From assembly GCA_963739645.1 (NCBI GenBank), contig CAVUBM010000060.1, positions 124,001-188,000 of the forward strand: a stretch of 64,000 bases of DNA. The letters are read 5' to 3'. The notes under the pieces were generated by a model, which was given only the letters and a program-made list of their open reading frames with translations, ran no database searches and was not told the origin of the DNA. This document shows, piece by piece, positions 30,467 to 39,322 of the stretch. Made by a program: the position numbers and the translations under genes. How positions within the stretch are numbered: position 1 is the stretch's first letter; each line of letters opens with the position of its first letter. The DNA comes from JASHPR01 sp963739645 (GTDB taxonomy: Bacteria; Actinomycetota; Actinomycetes; Streptosporangiales; Streptosporangiaceae).

Positions 30467-32145
30467 CCGCTGCGCAGCGCGCCCTCCATGAAGCCCTGGA
30501 AGTCGACCGAGGTCTGCTCGCCCGCGACGTGCAGGTTCCCGTGCCGCCGGCCCTGGATGCCGTTGAACCCGGTGTACTGGCCGACCTTCAGGTAGGAGTA
30601 GGCGCCGCCGATATGAGGATCACCCGACGACCATGCGTAGTAGGCCTTGCCGTTATAGGCCGCGGTCACCCCGGGGAAGCTGACCTCGAAGTCAGCCAGG
30701 AAGTCCCTGGCCATGGCGTCGGGCGCGGGCCCATGGTAGCTGGTCAGCCCGTACCGGCGGCCGATGCCTGCGCCCACCGCACCGCCCGGCAGCGCGATGA
30801 GGATGCCCGGCTGGCCCGGCTGGTCGACCGTGGTTTCCCAGCCGCCCTGGACGATGCCGTCGTCGTACATGTTGCCGGTCCAGTGGTCGGCGTTCCAGAC
30901 CCGGCGGGAGAACTGCAGCTGGATCTTGGAGTTCGAGCCGAGCGGCTCCTGCCTGATCGCGCGCTGCTGCGCGCCGCGGCAGGTCGATGCCGGACAGCTC
31001 GACGTCGCGGAGCTTGGTGAACGGCAGGGCGAGCACGACGTGGTCGGCTCGGACGTCACGGGTGGCGCAGCCGCTGGAGAACGTGCAGGTGAATCCGGCC
31101 TGACCGCGGGCGCGCAGGGCCACCAGGCGCTCGCCGACCCGGATAGAGCCCGCCGGCAGCCTGCGGGCCAGGCCGGAGATGACCTGGTCGTTGCCGCCGT
31201 GGATGTGCCATTTCTCGTCCGTGCCGGAGAGCTCGGGGTACGTCTTCGGCTGCAGCCCGCTGGCCGTGCTGTCGTCGAAGCCGAGCAGGTAGACCAGGTT
31301 CAGCGCGGACTGCTCCTCGACCGGCCCGCCGTACTCATCGAGCAGGATGGCCGCGCACAGCTGGCCGAAATCGGAGTCCCGGCCGCCGGGGATGTTCTGT
31401 GTCGATCCAGTCGGAGGCCGGCATGTGGTCCCAGCGCCGCCCCCAGGCGGAGGAGTTGTTGTAGAGGGTCGGCCACGGCGCCTTGTTGTTCGCCGCGTCG
31501 AGGAACAGCGCCCTGGCCCATCCGTGCCAGTCGCGGTCCAGCGCGGCCTGGGACCAGAACCGGCCGCCGAACCGCATCCGGTAGTCCTGGGGCCTGGTGT
31601 GCGGGGGATACCGGAGCACGTTGTCCAGCCGCAGCCCGAAGCTGGTGGCGAGCTTGCGCATCTCGGTGTGCTCGCTGCTGATGAACTCGCCATGCTGCTC
31701 GGCGTACTGCCCGGCGTCGAAGAACCCGTGCAGCGTCTGCACGCGCCCGCCGATGCGGTGCGCGTTGTACTCATAGACCTCGCTGGGCAGGCCGTGGCCC
31801 GCCCAGAGCCGGTACGCACAGCCCAGGCCCGCCAGCCCGGAGCCGACGATCACCACCCGCGGGCGCGTGCCTGGCCGCCGCCCGGTGCGGCCAGGCGAAC
31901 GGGATCGCCGCCGCGAGGGCGGCCGCCCCGGCCCCGCCGAGCACCTGCCGCCGGGACGGGCCCGCGGCGCGCTCGGCTACCGCCTCGGTCGCCTCGCCGA
32001 TCCCGCATCCGGTGCCGCGCACGTAGGCCTCCGCCGCCCGGGACCGCGCCAGGAATCCGGCCGCGGTCCCGCCCGCCAGCCCGGCTTCCCGGCGGGCACC
32101 TGCCGCAACCGGAATACCTTCGCCAGCCTCTGCCCATAAGCACAC
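30433..32145 (-). CDS. Tat-exported flavin monoamine oxidase family protein (about three frameshifts)
   Basis: About 570 residues over several frames. Near the N-terminus a twin-arginine signal PSRRQVLGGAGAAALA points to Tat export. Then comes the FAD fingerprint VIVGSGLAGLGCAYRL with the YNAHRIGGRV motif, and the C-terminal flavin-site GNLHVAGEQTSVDFQGFMEGAL. Frame changes lie near 31870, 31395 and 30970. The exact start is uncertain (GTG 32145 is used). It would oxidise an amine or amino acid; the substrate is unknown. Convergent overlap with the amidohydrolase. Confidence 0.82.
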
Positions 32146-32341
32146 GCTAGCCCTTCACATCACCCCATCCCTGGCCGATTCCCAGGCCGTCACGGTCGTC
32201 GTCGTTACCTGGCCCTTTCTGGTGCTGCCGGGCGCGGACGGCGGGAGAGGCGAGCTGACGGCCCGGTGACGCTGGACGCATGGATACCAGCCGACGCACA
32301 CTCGATGCGCCACTTTCTGCCCAGCAAGCAAAGGGGAACTC

Positions 32342-32806
32342 ATGGCCCCAAAGCAGCCTTCGGGTCAGGACGGCCCGGCCAGTCCCTCTGGCACGGCGAA
32401 AGTATCCGTCTCTGGGACTGCACTGGCTACCGCGTTCGTGGTGCTGGCCGCCTTCACGGGCTTTGTCTGGTACATGATCACCCAACGGAGTGCCGGAGAT
32501 ATCGCCTGGTCGCGACTGGCTTGGCTGTTCTCCTCCGTTGAGGCGATTGCCTTTGGTGCGGCCGGTGCGCTGTTCGGATCCAACGTGCAGCGACAACGCG
32601 CCGAAAAGGCGGAAGCAGCAGCCGAGCAAAACGCGACCGCGGCTGCTAACGGGCGGGCCCTGGCCGCGTCGATCAAGGCAGACGCCCGAGGCGGCTCGGC
32701 GCCCACAGACGTTCTGGAAGGGACGGGCTCCGCCGGGCCGACCGACCGGGCGGTGCAGAATCTGGCGGCACGTCATGCGGCGATCGCTCGGGAGCTGTTC
32801 CCGTGA
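32342..32806 (+). CDS. Two-TM membrane protein with cytoplasmic tail
   Basis: 154 residues, ATG with AAAGGGGA upstream. Two hydrophobic helices (about residues 25-46 and 60-80) are followed by a charged, alanine-rich tail (RQRAEKAEAAAEQNATAAAN) that may form a short coiled coil. I do not recognise the family. It lies 199 bases ahead of the EAD1-protease gene on the same strand and has higher GC than the following genes, so its membership of the cassette is plausible but unproven; it could be a membrane anchor or sensor. Confidence 0.7.
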   Translation: MAPKQPSGQDGPASPSGTAKVSVSGTALATAFVVLAAFTGFVWYMITQRSAGDIAWSRLAWLFSSVEAIAFGAAGALFGSNVQRQRAEKAEAAAEQNATAAANGRALAASIKADARGGSAPTDVLEGTGSAGPTDRAVQNLAARHAAIARELFP

Positions 32807-33005
32807 CTCCTTGACGACCGCCTGCTTGGTAGCCAAGCTGGGACCCGAGAGACCCGACGCTAGACCGGCGGCGGCCACGTTTGCCGCCGCGGGCCGGATG
32901 CACCCGGGGGGAGCGTAACGGTGGCCGGGAATTCCAGGCCGGTTTCGGTCAGGCCGCCACCTCGGCTGCGCGTGACATCCCCTGCCGCCAGCCGAAAGGA
33001 CGATC

Positions 33006-33995
33006 ATGCCACCGGCCGGATGGCGACGTGATGCGCTGATAGACCTGCGGGAGCTGCTGGCCCGGCTTTACCCGACCGAGCGCGATGCGCGCCGGGTCGC
33101 GACAGATGCCGGACTCAACACCGGGCTCATCGCACTTGAAGGCACGTCCATCATCAATACCTGGTTTGCCATCCTTCAACATGCCGACAACCAGGGCAAG
33201 GTCGAGTCGGTCGTGGAGGTGGCTCGGCGAGACGACCCGGATAACGAAGCATTAAAGAATGCTCAGGACGGCGCACCGCCAAAGACAATCGCCGGGCCCG
33301 AGCCGACCGACTGGCGGAGCACTCGGAATCCAGCCCAACTGGAGAAGATCCTGGGCCGTGCGAGCACGTTGGTCCCTGTCAGCTTCCTCGAGGTCGGCCT
33401 GGAGAAAGCCCGGTGCGTTGCGAAAGTCCGGCTCCCGGATGGCTCTTCAGGATCCGGCTTCCTGACCCAGGATGATATTCTTATCACCAACCACCACGTG
33501 CTGCCAGATAGCGCCACCTCGGGTGCTGCGACCGTCCTATTCAACTATCAGCAAACACTGGCCGGCCTCAGCGCCGAGATCGACGAACGCACGTTGCTGC
33601 CCGACAGTTTCTTCAGGACGTCTGACGTCGACGACTGGACCGCTGTCCGCGTGGCGGGCCATCCCGGCAGGCAGTGGGGTGAGCTCCCGCTGGCGCCCGC
33701 CAGAATCGGCGCCGGAACCCGCGTCAACATCGTTCAGCATCCCGCGGGCCAGCACAAGCAGATCTCGCTCCTGTTCAACCTGGTGGCCTACGTGGGCAGT
33801 AACCGGGTCCAGTACCTGACCGACACCGAGCCTGGATCTTCCGGATCACCCGTGTTCGACGAAAAATGGAACGTCGTAGCGCTCCATCACAGCGGCGGCT
33901 GGCTGACGGAGCCTGGTGGCACCGACCCAGATGCGACATTCTACAGGAATGAAGGCATCCTGATCGACGTCATTATCGATGGGATCGGCCAATGA
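33006..33995 (+). CDS. EAD1-like domain fused to a trypsin-like serine protease
   Basis: 329 residues, with GAAAGGA before the ATG. Residues about 8-85 (LIDLRELLARLYPTERDARR, then DAGLNTGLIALEG and WFAILQHADNQGKVE) look like effector-associated domain 1 (EAD1), an adaptor described in NTP-dependent conflict systems. Residues about 120-325 are a trypsin-like peptidase: H164 in ITNHHV, D210 in DVDDWTAV, S279 in PGSSGSPVF. There is no signal peptide, so the protease works in the cytoplasm, unlike digestive trypsins. The stop overlaps the next gene (ATGA). I infer an effector that is activated through its EAD partner. Confidence 0.85.
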   Translation: MPPAGWRRDALIDLRELLARLYPTERDARRVATDAGLNTGLIALEGTSIINTWFAILQHADNQGKVESVVEVARRDDPDNEALKNAQDGAPPKTIAGPEPTDWRSTRNPAQLEKILGRASTLVPVSFLEVGLEKARCVAKVRLPDGSSGSGFLTQDDILITNHHVLPDSATSGAATVLFNYQQTLAGLSAEIDERTLLPDSFFRTSDVDDWTAVRVAGHPGRQWGELPLAPARIGAGTRVNIVQHPAGQHKQISLLFNLVAYVGSNRVQYLTDTEPGSSGSPVFDEKWNVVALHHSGGWLTEPGGTDPDATFYRNEGILIDVIIDGIGQ

Positions 33996-34237
33996 ATGCG
34001 CCAAAGCGTGGTGGCGGGACAGTCACCATCATCGGCGATCTGCCCATGGAGCTCGGGAAACTCTTCGGATCTCCCGGCGACATCAATATGATTGTCACCG
34101 ATGCCGGGCTGGATGCCGGGGTGCTTGCCCCTTTCGGTTTGGCGGCCGCCATGGTCTGGACCGCCATTCTGGTGATGCTGGATCAGCTGGGCATAAATGC
34201 CGTGATACAGGCCGCGCAAAGGATACTTTCCGGATAA
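33992..34237 (+). CDS. Small stand-alone EAD1-like protein
   Basis: 81 residues, start overlapping the protease gene's stop. Residues 23-80 align with the N-terminal domain of the upstream protease: VTDAGLDAGVLA against ATDAGLNTGLIA, MVWTAILVMLDQLG against INTWFAILQHADNQG. It thus seems to be a free copy of the same interaction domain. It lacks any catalytic part and is more hydrophobic, so it may be an adaptor, decoy or inhibitor that pairs with the protease's EAD. Family assignment is by eye. Confidence 0.72.
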   Translation: MNAPKRGGGTVTIIGDLPMELGKLFGSPGDINMIVTDAGLDAGVLAPFGLAAAMVWTAILVMLDQLGINAVIQAAQRILSG

Positions 34238-34241
34238 CGAG

Positions 34242-35207
34242 GTGCTTGCTCACGCCATGCAAGAAAATTCTGGCGGCGGGTTGCCATTCTCGGAATCCAG
34301 CTCGCCGATTCATGTTGAGGTCATTCCAGCTGACCTGTCGATCTCGGTCGGCACCGCCGTGTACCGCTACATCCCCCGAGGTCCGGCCTGGGTCGGGTCA
34401 GACGACGGCTATGACCATGAGCGGCCCCGCCACCAGGTCAGGCAGTCCGCGTTCTTCCTCAAGGACACACCGGTCACGCGTGCTGAATTTGCGGAATTCT
34501 GCGACACGACCGGCTTCAGGACGTCGGCGGAACTCGGGTCCGCGGCTCTGGGCGTCCGTGACGGCGGCTGGCTCCCGCTCGCGGGAGCCAGCTGGAGACT
34601 GCCGAGCGGGGGTATCTTGCTCCACCCGATCGGCGACGACCATCCGGTCGTGCAGGTGAACTGGTACGACGCGAGTATCTACTGCCGCTGGCTCGCCGAG
34701 GCCACCGGGCTGGCCGTGGGCTTGCCCACGGAGATGCAGTGGGAGTACGCGGCCGCCGGGCCATCCGGCCTGCGGTGGCCGTTCGGCGACACATACGAGC
34801 CGGGCCTGGCTAACGCTGAGAACCCAGCCGAGAGCCTCGGAACGACACCCGTACGCCAGTTCCCGCCTAACGCGTCCGGGCTGTATGACATGGCCGGCAA
34901 CGCCTACCAGTGGTGTGCGGATTGGTACGCCGCCGACTGGCCGCAAGCGGGACATGCACTCTTGGGAACTCCCAGCCTGGATCCGGCGGGTCCGGCTGCA
35001 GGAGGCTGCAAGGTTCTGCGCGGAGGATCATGGTTCGACATCCCGGATCATTGCCGCAGCGCCAACCGGTTTTACGCGGACCCGATCCTGGCCGCCGAGA
35101 ATTGGGGATTCCGCCCCTGCGTTCGCCTGAGCAACGACCTGGTCCAAAGGTTGATTTCCGAGCCCGGATGGAATCTGGGCGCCGACAATATGCTAGGAGG
35201 TCCTTGA
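34242..35207 (+). CDS. FGE/sulfatase-modifying-factor-like protein without the paired catalytic cysteines
   Basis: 321 residues from GTG 34242, or 316 from ATG 34257 with GAGGTG as ribosome site. Clear formylglycine-generating-enzyme fold: GSDDGYDHERPRH, VTRAEFAEFC, VNWYDASIYCRWLAEATG, LPTEMQWEYAA, GLYDMAGNAYQWCADW, LRGGSWFD and NWGFRPCVRL. At the active site it reads DHCRSANR, lacking the two closely spaced copper-binding cysteines of true FGEs, so it is probably a binding or altered-activity FGE-like domain, as found in conflict systems and diversified lectin-like proteins. No sulfatase is nearby. It starts 4 bases after the small EAD gene. Confidence 0.85.
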   Translation: MLAHAMQENSGGGLPFSESSSPIHVEVIPADLSISVGTAVYRYIPRGPAWVGSDDGYDHERPRHQVRQSAFFLKDTPVTRAEFAEFCDTTGFRTSAELGSAALGVRDGGWLPLAGASWRLPSGGILLHPIGDDHPVVQVNWYDASIYCRWLAEATGLAVGLPTEMQWEYAAAGPSGLRWPFGDTYEPGLANAENPAESLGTTPVRQFPPNASGLYDMAGNAYQWCADWYAADWPQAGHALLGTPSLDPAGPAAGGCKVLRGGSWFDIPDHCRSANRFYADPILAAENWGFRPCVRLSNDLVQRLISEPGWNLGADNMLGGP

Positions 35208-35209
35208 CC

Positions 35210-35782
35210 GTGAATGACAATTATGAATGTCGGGACTTTGGCCTCCCGCCGAACGCTTCCGGGCCGTCGAAAGACGCCATACGCAGTCTACTCCAGCCCT
35301 TGGGTGACGATGCCTGGGAGATCATGAGGGTTGAGGCTAAGCGAGAGTTCGACCGCGGCGGTATGAAGTTTCTTCCTATGTCCTTGAATGACAATCCCCT
35401 CCATCGCTGGGTTAAGGCAAGGCGCCCGCATTTCGGAAATCCTGGTCCCAGTTCCTGGGAGTACACTGGGTTTAACATCAGTAGAATGCCCAAGCCTGGC
35501 TGGTATGATCACATAGCCAGCCGGGGCTGGCAGATGATCGAGGATGCGTGGTATTCCTATTTCCAGGATGACTGGTACGTGTTCAAGCGCACCGGTGATT
35601 GGAGGGGAACCGACGACGGCGACATCCTGGGAGCGCTGGTGAACCTCGGCTTTAACGAGCGCGCACACGACATCCCGGACATGGTGAGGGAGATTCTTGA
35701 CACTAAGTGGCAGCTATCGGCGGAGGCCGGGTATGACGTGGGGACGCAGCATGCGGTGGAGAGCTGGTGGTCCAGTCGTTAA
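35210..35782 (+). CDS. Protein of unknown function in the EAD cassette
   Basis: 190 residues from GTG 35210; a strong AGGAGG at 35195-35200 and the stop of the FGE-like gene 3 bases upstream fix this start, although the frame is open further 5'. The protein is rich in Trp, Tyr and Asp (MPKPGWYDHIASRGW, YSYFQDDWYVFKR, ESWWSSR), has no TM or signal, and I recognise no family or catalytic motif. It has some of the lowest GC in the window (about 48-60% in sampled lines). Translational linkage to the EAD/FGE genes suggests it is part of the same system, possibly an effector or immunity component. Confidence 0.75.
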   Translation: MNDNYECRDFGLPPNASGPSKDAIRSLLQPLGDDAWEIMRVEAKREFDRGGMKFLPMSLNDNPLHRWVKARRPHFGNPGPSSWEYTGFNISRMPKPGWYDHIASRGWQMIEDAWYSYFQDDWYVFKRTGDWRGTDDGDILGALVNLGFNERAHDIPDMVREILDTKWQLSAEAGYDVGTQHAVESWWSSR

Positions 35783-35832
35783 GCGTGGCCCGCGGGTCTT
35801 GTCCACCGAGATGCGGCAAAGCAGGCCCTAGA

Positions 35833-36849
35833 GTGCGACAGAGCGTACAGGTTCTCATGTCCTCTGGAGCAAATAATGGCACCTTCCAGCACGCGCTGAT
35901 GTTGTCGCGGGTTTGCGCCCTCCTAGGTCAAGAAGTTACCCTGGTAGATATTCAGCCGGAGGGTCAGGCCGGTGAGCGAACGATAACGCAATACCGGGGG
36001 GTGGCTTACCAGCGGACGTCGCTTGCGAAACTTTCTCGTTCATCTATTAACATAATCGTTGGCTTGTGGGATAAGAAGACCGCCGCTGCTGCTCACCAGC
36101 TGTCGCAGCAGGACACGCGGTTAATCCTCGCCCCCACCGTCTACTGGGATCATGACGTTCTTCGCGACCTGCCCAACGGCGCTGAGGCGTTGTGGTACGT
36201 ATCTTGGGACCAAGCCTCGCATGACCGGGATTATTGGCACGTGGCGAAGCGAGTCGAGGTCATACGTTGCGCGGTCGATACGGACAGGTTTCGTACTGGC
36301 GGCCGGGCGGTGGCCGGACGACCGTGGCGGCTTGGCCGGCACAGCCGCGACGTACCAGCGAAGTTTTCGCCGGATATACCGGAATATATCCAGCGGGTAG
36401 CCGAGAACCATGACATACGGTTCCGCATGCTTGGCGCGGCGCGGACCATGGGCGGCCTGAAGGACGACCGGGCGGTGCTGTACGGCGAGGATGAAATGAG
36501 CCCGGAAGCCTTCCTCGCAGAATGTGACATATGGGTATTCGCCCATGCGCCTTACTGGCGCGAGACGGCGTGCGTGGCGATGCTGGAGGCGATGGCCACC
36601 GGGCTGCCGGTGGTGGTGCAGGACGCAGGCGGAATGCGGGAATATGTGCAGCATGGCCGGACCGGCTTCCTTTGCCATGGACTTGAGGAATTCGTGAGGT
36701 ATACCTCGCTGCTGATGGATGCGCCGAGGCTCCGCGAGCATATTGGCGCACAGGCGAGAACGTTCGTCGAGCAATTCCACTCGATGGCGGCCCTCGCCGA
36801 CCAGTTGAGGCCGGTCGTGTCCGGCGACGCTGATGTGCGACCCGGCTGA
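35833..36849 (+). CDS. Family 4 glycosyltransferase
   Basis: About 338 residues from GTG 35833 (VRQSVQVLMSSGANNG); an earlier start at 35767 is possible. A GT-B fold is indicated by the C-terminal donor site with the E-x7-E motif (ETACVAMLE) and MATGLPVVVQDAGGMREYV. The N-terminal acceptor half is divergent (LMSSGANNGTFQHALML). It probably transfers a sugar from an activated nucleotide donor. It is as low in GC as its upstream neighbours and close behind them, so it seems part of the same imported block, though its role with an EAD protease is unclear. Confidence 0.82.
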   Translation: MRQSVQVLMSSGANNGTFQHALMLSRVCALLGQEVTLVDIQPEGQAGERTITQYRGVAYQRTSLAKLSRSSINIIVGLWDKKTAAAAHQLSQQDTRLILAPTVYWDHDVLRDLPNGAEALWYVSWDQASHDRDYWHVAKRVEVIRCAVDTDRFRTGGRAVAGRPWRLGRHSRDVPAKFSPDIPEYIQRVAENHDIRFRMLGAARTMGGLKDDRAVLYGEDEMSPEAFLAECDIWVFAHAPYWRETACVAMLEAMATGLPVVVQDAGGMREYVQHGRTGFLCHGLEEFVRYTSLLMDAPRLREHIGAQARTFVEQFHSMAALADQLRPVVSGDADVRPG

Positions 36850-36943
36850 GCGTTGCGCCAGACAGCGTCGTCCGGCCAAGACAGGACGGCGACGGTTGTG
36901 ACCACAAGATCGGCACCAGAAGACCCGGCCTGCCCTGATCTGG

Positions 36944-38121
36944 TCACTCGCTCAGGGCGGCGACCAGCTCGGTGGCCCGGTCGATCTCTTCTTCGGTGTT
37001 GTAGTAATGCGGGGAGAACCGGACCAGGGGATGGACGCCGCGGTCCTCGGTGTCGTACGGGTTGTCCTCGGGCACGGTCGTGGTCACGTTCACCCCGGCC
37101 CGCCCGAGGGCCGCGGCGACGTCTTCGGCCGGCCGCCCGCCACCTTGGCGGTGACGATTGCGCACTGGACCTGGCCGAGGTCGTAGGTGGAGACACCGGG
37201 CAGGCCGGCGAGCTGGCGGCGGAGCCGGGCGCCCAGGGCCATGGCCCGCTCCCCGATCGCGTCCAGGCCGAGGCCGAGGGCCTGCCGCACGGCCGTGCCC
37301 AGGCCCAGCACGCTGACGTAGCTGTGCTCCCAGGTCCCGAAGCGCCTGGCCCCATCGGCCCAGGTGAAGCCCTGGTGCCCGTCCCAGGTCGCGGAGCCGA
37401 TCTCGGCCACGAACGGGTCGAGCCGCGGCAGCGCGGCGGTGCGGGCCCACAGGAACCCGGTTCCCCGCGGCCCGCGCAGGAACTTGCGGCCGGTGCCGGT
37501 GAGCAGGTCGCAGCCGATCTCGTCCACGTTCACCGGGAACTGCCCGGCCGACTGGGTGGCGTCCAGCAGATACAGGGCACCGCAGGCCCGGGCCACGCGG
37601 CCGATCTCGGCGGCCGGCTGCACCAGGCCGCCGCTGGTGGGGACGTGGCTGACCCCGATCAGCCGGGTCCGCTCGTCGGCCAGCTCGGCCAGGGCGGCCA
37701 CATCGAGCTGACCGTGCTGGTCGTTCGGCACCACGACCACCTCGGCGCCGGTACGCCGGGCGATCTGCAGGTAGGCCAGCACGTTGCTGCCGTATTCGGC
37801 GCGGCCGGTCAGGATCCGGTCGCCGCGTCCCAGGGGCATCGAGTAGAACGCCGCGTTCCAGGCGTGGGTGGCGTTGTCGAACAGCGCTATCTCGTCGCTG
37901 CGGCCGCCCACCAGCTCGGCGAGCGCGGCGTACACGGCCGCGATCCGGTCCCTGGCTTCGGCGGCGGCCTCGTAGCCGCCGATCTCCGCCTCCCGGTGCA
38001 GGTAGCCGGTCATCGTGTCCAGCGTCGGCTGCGCCAGCAGTGCCGCTCCGGCGTTGTTCAGGTGGATCCGGCCCGCGCACCCCGGTGTCTCGGCCCGCAG
38101 CGCGCCAATGTCCATGGTCAT
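36944..38121 (-). CDS. Class V aminotransferase-fold PLP enzyme (one frameshift)
   Basis: About 392 residues from 38121 (MTMDIGALRAETPGC). HLNNAGAALL, the D of LLDATQSAGQ and the PLP lysine of LTGTGRKFLRGPRGTG are typical of isopenicillin-N epimerase/cysteine desulfurase-like enzymes. The frame changes near 37130, after which GVHPLVRFSPHYYNTEEEID completes the C-terminus. Substrate unknown. EgtE, the ergothioneine C-S lyase, belongs to this same fold and is missing from the egt cluster at 53-57 kb, so this is a possible but unproven candidate. Confidence 0.82.
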
Positions 38122-38205
38122 GTGCGGGATGATCTCACCTCACCGGGCCGCGCCAGGCGCCAGGTGCTGCTTTACTGCACCGGCCGGCAATGCCAGCCTG
38201 GACGC

Positions 38206-39214
38206 GTGATCAGGTACTGCAGCACGCCGGCGGGCCGCATCGCGTACTCCACCGAGGGCGCCGGCCCGCCCCTGCTGTGCGACTCGGGCTGGGTTACCCA
38301 CCTGCGCAGGCAGCGGGAGCTGTTCTCGTTCGCCAGCTTCTTCGGGCGCCTGGCCGAGCGCTTTACCGTGATCCGCTACGACAAGCCGGGGTGCGGCCTG
38401 TCCGACCGGGAGGGGATCGACCTGTCGTTCGACGCCCAGGTGGCGGCGGCCCTGGCGGTCGCCGGCGCGGTCCGCGCCGACCGGTTCCGGCTGTTCGGCG
38501 CGTCGCAGGGCGGCCAGATCGCTGCGACCATCGCGGCGCGGCACCCCGAGCGCGTCGAGGCGCTGGTGCTGTACGGAACCTGCGCCAACGGCGGCGACCT
38601 GGCCCCCGACGAGGTCAGGGAGTCCATCGTGGCGCTGGTCCGGGCCCACTGGGGCATCGGATCGAAGCTGATGACCAGCATCTTCGTGCCCGATCCCAGC
38701 GCCGATGACGTCGAGCAGTTCGGGCGGCTGCAGCGGGCGGGTGCGTCCGCCGATGTGGCGAGCCAGCTCCTGGACTACCTACTACGGCACCGACATCAGG
38801 ACGCTGCTCCCGGCGATCCAGGCGCCGACCGCGGTGCTGCACCGCGAGCAGGACACCGCGACCCCGTTCACGCTCGGCCGTGAGGTGGCCTCGCTGATTC
38901 CCGGGGCCGTGCTCGTCCCGCTGCCCGGGGCTGGCCACCTCTTCTACCAGGGCGAATGGGAGCCGGTCCTAGACGCCACGCTCGGCTTCCTCGTCGAGCC
39001 AGGACCGGAGCGCTCCCCGCTCACCCGCCGGGAGCTTGAGGTGGCCGCGCTGGTCGCCGAGGGGCTGACCAACCACGCCATCGCCACGCGGCTGTCGGTC
39101 GCGCCGCGGACGGCGGAGGCGCATGTCGAGAACATCCGGCGGAAGCTGCAGGTCCGCTCGCGGGCTCAGATCGCGGCGTGGGTGACGGAGCATCAGCTGC
39201 GCATGCCTCGGTAG
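38206..39214 (+). CDS. Alpha/beta hydrolase fused to a LuxR DNA-binding domain (one frameshift)
   Basis: About 336 residues from GTG 38206 (IRYCSTPAGRIAYSTEG). Residues about 1-265 are an alpha/beta hydrolase with IRYDKPGCGLSDR, nucleophile elbow FGASQGGQIA and GAGHLFYQGEW holding the catalytic His. After a frame change near 38785 the protein ends in a LuxR helix-turn-helix: LTRRELEVAALVAEGLTNHA, LSVAPRTAEAHVENIRRKL. The hydrolase may act as a ligand sensor controlling DNA binding (inference). It is divergent from the aminotransferase gene, with about 84 bases between. Confidence 0.85.
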
Positions 39215-39322
39215 TTCACCGGGGCTCAGGCCCGGGCCGGCCCAGGCCTTACCGGGAAAGCCCGGGATTGACCGTAGTTCACCCGATGGCCCGGCCGGAG
39301 CTGCTGACCTTAGCGTCGGAGC

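Larger units (their letters stand above)
32342..36849 (+). other. Low-GC cassette resembling an EAD-type conflict system
   Basis: Six same-strand genes: two-TM protein, EAD1-like/trypsin, a small EAD1-like protein, FGE-like protein, an unrecognised protein and a GT4 enzyme. Hand counts of single 60-base lines give 53% G+C at 33121, 60, 52 and 48% at 35221, 35341 and 35461, and 45% at 36001, against 70% at 32341 and 78% at 37921. None of the six genes shows a frameshift. The low GC suggests horizontal acquisition of at least 33.0-36.85 kb. Confidence 0.6.

Noticed and set aside
36853..38205. Long N-terminal extension of the hydrolase-LuxR gene
   Set aside because: This part is antisense to the class V aminotransferase and lacks protein motifs; the GTG at 38206 starts the conserved hydrolase.
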